A stretch of 8,783 nt of DNA from JBBQKP01 sp038326995 (GTDB lineage: Bacteria; Planctomycetota; Phycisphaerae; Tepidisphaerales; Tepidisphaeraceae), in contig JBBQKP010000141.1 in the NCBI GenBank assembly GCA_038326995.1, forward strand, positions 1 to 8,783, in the 5' to 3' direction. Under the pieces are notes generated by a model. That model made no database searches. It was not told the origin of the DNA and saw only the letters and a list, made by a program, of their open reading frames with translations. This document shows positions 5,915 through 8,783 of this stretch, piece after piece (position 1 is the stretch's first letter; every line of letters starts with the position of its first letter). Made by a program: the position numbers and the translations under genes.

Positions 5915-6736
5915 TCACGGCGCTTGGACACTCGCTGCGGCGACGATAGCGCGGTCTTTACGGGCCTGAACGAAGACGACAATTTTTACCGCTTCAGCCT
6001 TCCAGGCTTTGTCGAGTTTCACACTCACAACTTTGCCAGCGATGCCTTCAGCGGGAACTTCGCCCAGCACATCGAGCTTCCGTACGACGGCGGTGTGATC
6101 AAGCCGACGGTTCGCGTTCTCGCCGCGTGGGACGTCGGTGCCCAGGCCGTCTTCGGTGATGACGAGCACGAGTTCGTAACGATCGTTTGCGGGCAGCGCG
6201 GGAAGTTTAGCGACATCGATTGTGACGTTCGCGGTGGACAAATCTTTGCGGTCGCGTTCGGAATCGCCCGGCGAATCTCGCACTGCGCGAAGAGTCAGCT
6301 CACCCTGCGGGGCCTGAAGTTGCGAGCGGATGGCTTCGCGCGCTTTTGCAGTGTCGCTGCCGACAAAACCTGTTCGTCCGTTCACGACCATTTCGGGCGT
6401 GTAATTGCCGCGCTGTCCGAATCGATTTGCGTAGATCGATTGACGATTAGAATTCTCCGCCGACGAAAACGGGTCTGCCCAGCCGAGGTAATTGAAGTAA
6501 TCGACGTGTATTGAGAGAGGAATGATGATCACTCCCTCAACTGGCGACTTGGCGGCGATCTCACGAAGCAACGCGTCGGCCGGCGGGCAGCTTGAGCAAC
6601 CTTCTGAGGTAAATAGCTCGACCACGATCGGACTAGGAACTTTCTTGTTGGGTGCCTGCTCCTCCGCACGGACTGAAACGATAGGGAGAAGCGCGAAGGC
6701 CAACGGCGTTAGAAGTAGAAGAGTGGTGAATCGCAT
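5915..6736 (-). CDS. DUF1223 family secreted thioredoxin-like protein
   Basis: The 273-residue product starts with a signal peptide: MRF, a hydrophobic core to about residue 20, then SVRA with likely cleavage after Ala24. The mature part begins with a thioredoxin-like strand and FTSEGCSSCPPADALL (42-57), whose Cys47-x-x-Cys50 is the hallmark of DUF1223. Further family blocks are HVDYFNYLGWADPFSS and RGNYTPEMVVNGRTGFVGSD, followed by an immunoglobulin-like C-terminal half. The location is periplasmic or extracytoplasmic and a thiol-disulfide role is likely, but the substrate is not known for the family. The ATG at 6736 is chosen over an in-frame start 13 codons upstream because it gives a proper signal peptide and has GAGAG 5 bases before it. 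It follows the SDR gene after 99 bases on the same strand and may be the last gene of that cluster or have its own promoter. Confidence 0.9.
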   Translation of the reverse strand: MRFTTLLLLTPLAFALLPIVSVRAEEQAPNKKVPSPIVVELFTSEGCSSCPPADALLREIAAKSPVEGVIIIPLSIHVDYFNYLGWADPFSSAENSNRQSIYANRFGQRGNYTPEMVVNGRTGFVGSDTAKAREAIRSQLQAPQGELTLRAVRDSPGDSERDRKDLSTANVTIDVAKLPALPANDRYELVLVITEDGLGTDVPRGENANRRLDHTAVVRKLDVLGEVPAEGIAGKVVSVKLDKAWKAEAVKIVVFVQARKDRAIVAAASVQAP

Positions 6737-6787
6737 GATGACTCTCACGCGCGACAAGACGAACTGTTGCAACACGATTGCTGTGCG

Positions 6788-6803
6788 CTGTTGCGCTGTT
6801 GCG
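6788..6803. repeat. Tandem 8-mer (CTGTTGCG x2) upstream of the DUF1223 gene
   Basis: CTGTTGCG occurs twice in tandem at 6788-6795 and 6796-6803. A third copy of its first seven bases sits at 6764-6770, overlapping the palindrome GTTGCAAC (6766-6773). All lie in the 99-base gap between the SDR stop and the DUF1223 start, where a promoter of DUF1223 would be. They could be binding-site repeats or simple slippage products. Confidence 0.3.
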
Positions 6804-6835
6804 TCTGATCAAGCAATTAACTCGCACTGCTCGAA

Positions 6836-7726
6836 TCACCCGTTAACGATTTCGCCGCCGTTGGGGTGCAGGACCTGGCCGGTGATATACGAGCTGTCGG
6901 CAGAGGCGAGGAAGACGTAACACGTGGCACATTCCCAGGGCTGGCCCGCCCTGCCCATCGGCACATCACTGCCGAACTTGGCGACTTTCGTCGCGTCAAA
7001 AGTTGAGGGAATTAAGGGCGTCCAGATCGGCCCTGGCGCGACGCCGTTGACGCGGATATTTTCCTTCGCAAGTGAGCCCGACAGTGATCGTGTAAACGAC
7101 ACGATCGCGCCTTTGGTCGAGGCGTAATCGAGCAGCTTCGGGCTACCACGATACGCAGTGACAGAGGTCGTGTTGATGATGGTCGAGCCCGATTGTTTTC
7201 GCAGGTGCGGAAGAGCCTCGGCCGTGAGGTGGAACATCGACATAATGTTCACCTTGAATGTGCGGTCAAGATCTTTTTCGGTGATGTCTTCGATCGAATC
7301 CTGCGGATACTGCGCGGCCGCGTTGTTGATGAGAATGTCGAGCCTACCGAATTTTTCGATTGTCCGCTCGACGGCTTTCACGCAGTTTTTTCGACTGATT
7401 AGATCGCCAGAGATCAACTCACATCGCCGGCCGTATGCATTGACGAGCTTTGCCGTTTCACGTGCATCGGCGTCTTCGCTGAGATAAGAGATTGCGACGT
7501 CAGCGCCTTCGGCCGCGAAGTGAACCGCCACCGCACGCCCGATTCCGCTGTCGCCGCCCGTGATCAGCGCTACGCGACCTTCCAGTTTGCCGCTGCCCCG
7601 ATAGCCGGGACTGATCGTCACCGGCTTGGGTTTCATAGCAGCTTCTGAACCCGGCCTGGCTTGAGTTTGTAAAGGCCTAAGCTTACGAGAAGTGGATTTT
7701 CCGGCCTTACTCGAATTATTGCCCAT
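6836..7726 (-). CDS. Short-chain dehydrogenase/reductase, general stress protein 39 (YdaD/YghA)-like
   Basis: The 296-residue NAD(P)-dependent oxidoreductase has a classical SDR Rossmann fold. Seen: cofactor loop TGGDSGIG (56-63), NNAA (134-137), structural Asn160, and catalytic Ser188, Tyr201 and Lys205 (YASTK), followed by GPIWTPLIP. The N-terminal extension of about 45 residues, rich in Lys, Ser and Gln and ending in QARPGSEAAMKPKP, is typical of the GSP39/YghA subgroup rather than FabG. The end LASADSSYITGQVLHPNGGEIVNG is also typical. The ATG at 7726 is preceded by GGAG (7734-7737) at 7 bases and is preferred over an in-frame ATG at 7768, which would overlap the gene upstream. That upstream gene ends 25 bases before this start, so co-transcription is likely. 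Subgroup members are tied to general, osmotic or ethanol stress; the physiological substrate is not established. Confidence 0.92.
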   Translation of the reverse strand: MGNNSSKAGKSTSRKLRPLQTQARPGSEAAMKPKPVTISPGYRGSGKLEGRVALITGGDSGIGRAVAVHFAAEGADVAISYLSEDADARETAKLVNAYGRRCELISGDLISRKNCVKAVERTIEKFGRLDILINNAAAQYPQDSIEDITEKDLDRTFKVNIMSMFHLTAEALPHLRKQSGSTIINTTSVTAYRGSPKLLDYASTKGAIVSFTRSLSGSLAKENIRVNGVAPGPIWTPLIPSTFDATKVAKFGSDVPMGRAGQPWECATCYVFLASADSSYITGQVLHPNGGEIVNG

Positions 7727-7751
7727 CGTGTTACTCCGGATATTTTCTCGC

Positions 7752-8144
7752 CTAGCGATTGGGTTCATCGAGGTTTCGCGGCGTCATTCTTCCGTCTTCG
7801 CCGAACGTCGGCTGATGATCGAAATTTCCTTCGTTCGCCCTCGCGTCGGCGATGAGTTCCTCGCCCCGCTGCCACGAATCCGCGACGGCCGATTTCACCT
7901 GAACCCACTCAAGCCCGGTTTGGGTTCGAAACTGCTCCCATTCCTTCCCCAATTCGGCCTGACGCTGTTCAAACCCATCCGGATTCGGAAAGCGGATTCG
8001 CATCGCCCGTCCGAATTCAAGGATGAGGCGATAGTCATTAAATGAAATGGACGAATTATAGTACGACCGCTGGGTCAACCATGATCGCCAGTCAGTCTGG
8101 CCACCAGCACTTTTTTCTGGGTTCTCAGTTTCAACTTCATGCAT
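7752..8144 (-). CDS. Small soluble protein of unknown function with Trp-rich stress-protein-like motif
   Basis: The 130-residue hydrophilic protein has no signal peptide or membrane segment. The central part reads RSYYN...SFNDYRLILEFGRAMR, then FEQRQAELGKEWEQFR, then LEWVQVKSAVADSWQR. This spacing (S-x-Y-Y, a D-Y-x-x-x-x-x-F/Y-G helix, a W-x-x-x-R helix, and L-x-W-x-x-V-K-x-A-V-x-D-x-W) resembles small bacterial proteins found alone or beside stress-barrel domains. I recall the pattern but cannot name a Pfam family, so no function is assigned. The C-terminal 30 residues are polar and probably disordered. The ATG at 8144 is chosen because GGTGGA (8152-8157) lies 7 bases upstream, the same spacing as in both flanking genes; an ATG at 8159 would add five residues and has no ribosome-binding site. 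It lies between the DUF2383 and SDR genes, supporting a stress-linked role by context only. Confidence 0.75.
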   Translation of the reverse strand: MHEVETENPEKSAGGQTDWRSWLTQRSYYNSSISFNDYRLILEFGRAMRIRFPNPDGFEQRQAELGKEWEQFRTQTGLEWVQVKSAVADSWQRGEELIADARANEGNFDHQPTFGEDGRMTPRNLDEPNR

Positions 8145-8226
8145 GGAAATTTCCACCATTTTGAGTAGTCAAAGTCAACTGATTGTGAAACCGATAGCGA
8201 GATGAATAATACTTGCTCGACGAATA

Positions 8227-8694
8227 TTACTTGGGCTTTGCGGCGTCACGCAGCGCACGCACGCGATCGTGTGTGGCCTGCACCTTGGTGTACTGCTGCC
8301 GAATCAGTTGATCCACGTCATGACCGAGCCCTTCGTCGATGCTGCTTTTGTATGCGGAAACTGCGTACTCCTCGCCACGCTCGCACTCGGCGAGAATGAC
8401 GTAGGTCTCGCGCGTGCTCACCGCGTCTCGCAAATTGAGCCAGCCGCGATGAACCGTGCCCGCAACACTGCCGGTCGTGGCCGGTGAATCGCCGGATGTT
8501 GACAGCAGGTCCTGCAAGTCACCCGCGAACTCCATTCGCTGCTGACTAAACCCCATTAGCTCCGCCTTCAGTTGAGGATTATCCATGGCATCGGCGGCTG
8601 ACGCGAAACCCTTCTGCCCGTCAATGCAAATCTCGATAAGGTCATTTAAGGTGTTGCTGAAATCGACGGCGGTGATGGTCGTGGAAGCGTTCAT
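8227..8694 (-). CDS. PA2169-family four-helix-bundle protein (DUF2383)
   Basis: The 155-residue protein is alpha-helical and ferritin/rubrerythrin-like in outline. Family blocks seen are LNDLIEICIDGQKGFASAA (16-34), a QQRMEFAGDLQDLL helix (51-64), GSVAGTVHRGWLNLRDAV (75-92, HRGW 82-85) and ILAECERGEEYAVSAYK (100-116). The last helix carries THDRVRALRD. Conserved Glu, Asp and His residues in these helices could bind metal, but that is not proven for the family. The ATG at 8694 has GGAG (8702-8705) 7 bases upstream and begins the conserved region cleanly; the frame stays open further upstream without family similarity. The neighbouring genes on the same strand, a small unknown protein and an SDR, are typical stress-cluster partners. 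Function is otherwise unknown; it is probably a cytoplasmic stress protein. Confidence 0.9.
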   Translation of the reverse strand: MNASTTITAVDFSNTLNDLIEICIDGQKGFASAADAMDNPQLKAELMGFSQQRMEFAGDLQDLLSTSGDSPATTGSVAGTVHRGWLNLRDAVSTRETYVILAECERGEEYAVSAYKSSIDEGLGHDVDQLIRQQYTKVQATHDRVRALRDAAKPK

Positions 8695-8727
8695 TTGAAT
8701 TCTCCGTTGGTGAACTTTGGCGCGCCC

Positions 8728-8746
8728 TGTGCGATACGAACGCACA
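8728..8746. promoter_or_regulatory. 6-7-6 inverted repeat upstream of the stress cluster, candidate operator or leader hairpin
   Basis: TGTGCG (8728-8733) and CGCACA (8741-8746) are perfect reverse complements around a 7-base spacer. The repeat lies 33 bases before the DUF2383 start codon and 22 bases before its Shine-Dalgarno sequence on the - strand. It is placed where a repressor site overlapping a promoter, or a 5' untranslated hairpin, would be. No clear promoter hexamers are readable in the remaining 37 bases up to the window edge. Confidence 0.35.
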
Positions 8747-8783
8747 AAAGAAAGTGGACGCGAGAAAACAAATGTAATCACGG

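Noticed and set aside
5924..6514. Open frame on the + strand, 196 codons, opposite DUF1223
   Set aside because: The - strand carries a signal peptide, CxxC motif and conserved blocks; the + frame shows no domain.
8040..8052. Repeat of the AAATGAAATGG string found at the mreD start
   Set aside because: About 11 bases shared between a start region and the inside of an unrelated gene on the other strand; most likely chance.
8160..8226. TTGACTTTGACT on the - strand, considered as a -35 promoter element for the small unknown gene
   Set aside because: It lies too close to the start codon, and no -10 element at proper spacing can be read before the gene.

Overview
The window looks like a chromosomal segment from a GC-rich, Gram-negative-type bacterium. 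The best guess is a member of the Planctomycetota (for example Phycisphaerae-like). This rests only on the style of the ThyX, MreD and PBP2 proteins, on the long charged insertions in PBP2, and on gene content, so it is tentative. No rRNA, tRNA, CRISPR array or intact mobile element is visible.

Region 1 (about 1-3520, + strand) is core metabolism and cell-wall growth. It holds the 3' part of thyX (flavin-dependent thymidylate synthase), then mreD (rod-complex membrane protein), then mrdA (penicillin-binding protein 2, an elongation transpeptidase with all three active-site motifs). mreB, mreC and rodA are not in the window. A small inverted repeat lies directly in front of mreD.

Region 2 (about 3521-5914) looks like an inserted accessory module. 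A gene-poor stretch of about 240 bases carries a possible folded element and a perfect 13-bp palindrome. It leads to an apparent 11-codon, serine-rich leader ORF with a very strong ribosome-binding site, whose stop codon lies one base before the ATG of an AAA/ABC-type ATPase gene. The ATPase gene overlaps by ATGA with a DUF4276 gene (TOPRIM-like candidate). Such two-gene ATPase plus TOPRIM-like pairs recall anti-phage systems such as PARIS and AbiL. The defence role is inference. The ATPase gene looks poorer in GC than the genes before it. A 321-base convergent intergenic region with two inverted repeats closes the module.

Region 3 (5915-8694, - strand) reads from high to low coordinates: a PA2169/DUF2383 four-helix-bundle protein, a small soluble protein of unknown function with a Trp-rich stress-protein-like motif, a general-stress-protein-39-like short-chain dehydrogenase, and a secreted DUF1223 protein with a CxxC motif. 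The first three starts are each fixed by a Shine-Dalgarno-like sequence 7 bases upstream. The set looks like a stress-response cluster, possibly transcribed from a promoter near or beyond the right edge, where a 6-7-6 inverted repeat sits about 33 bases before the first gene.
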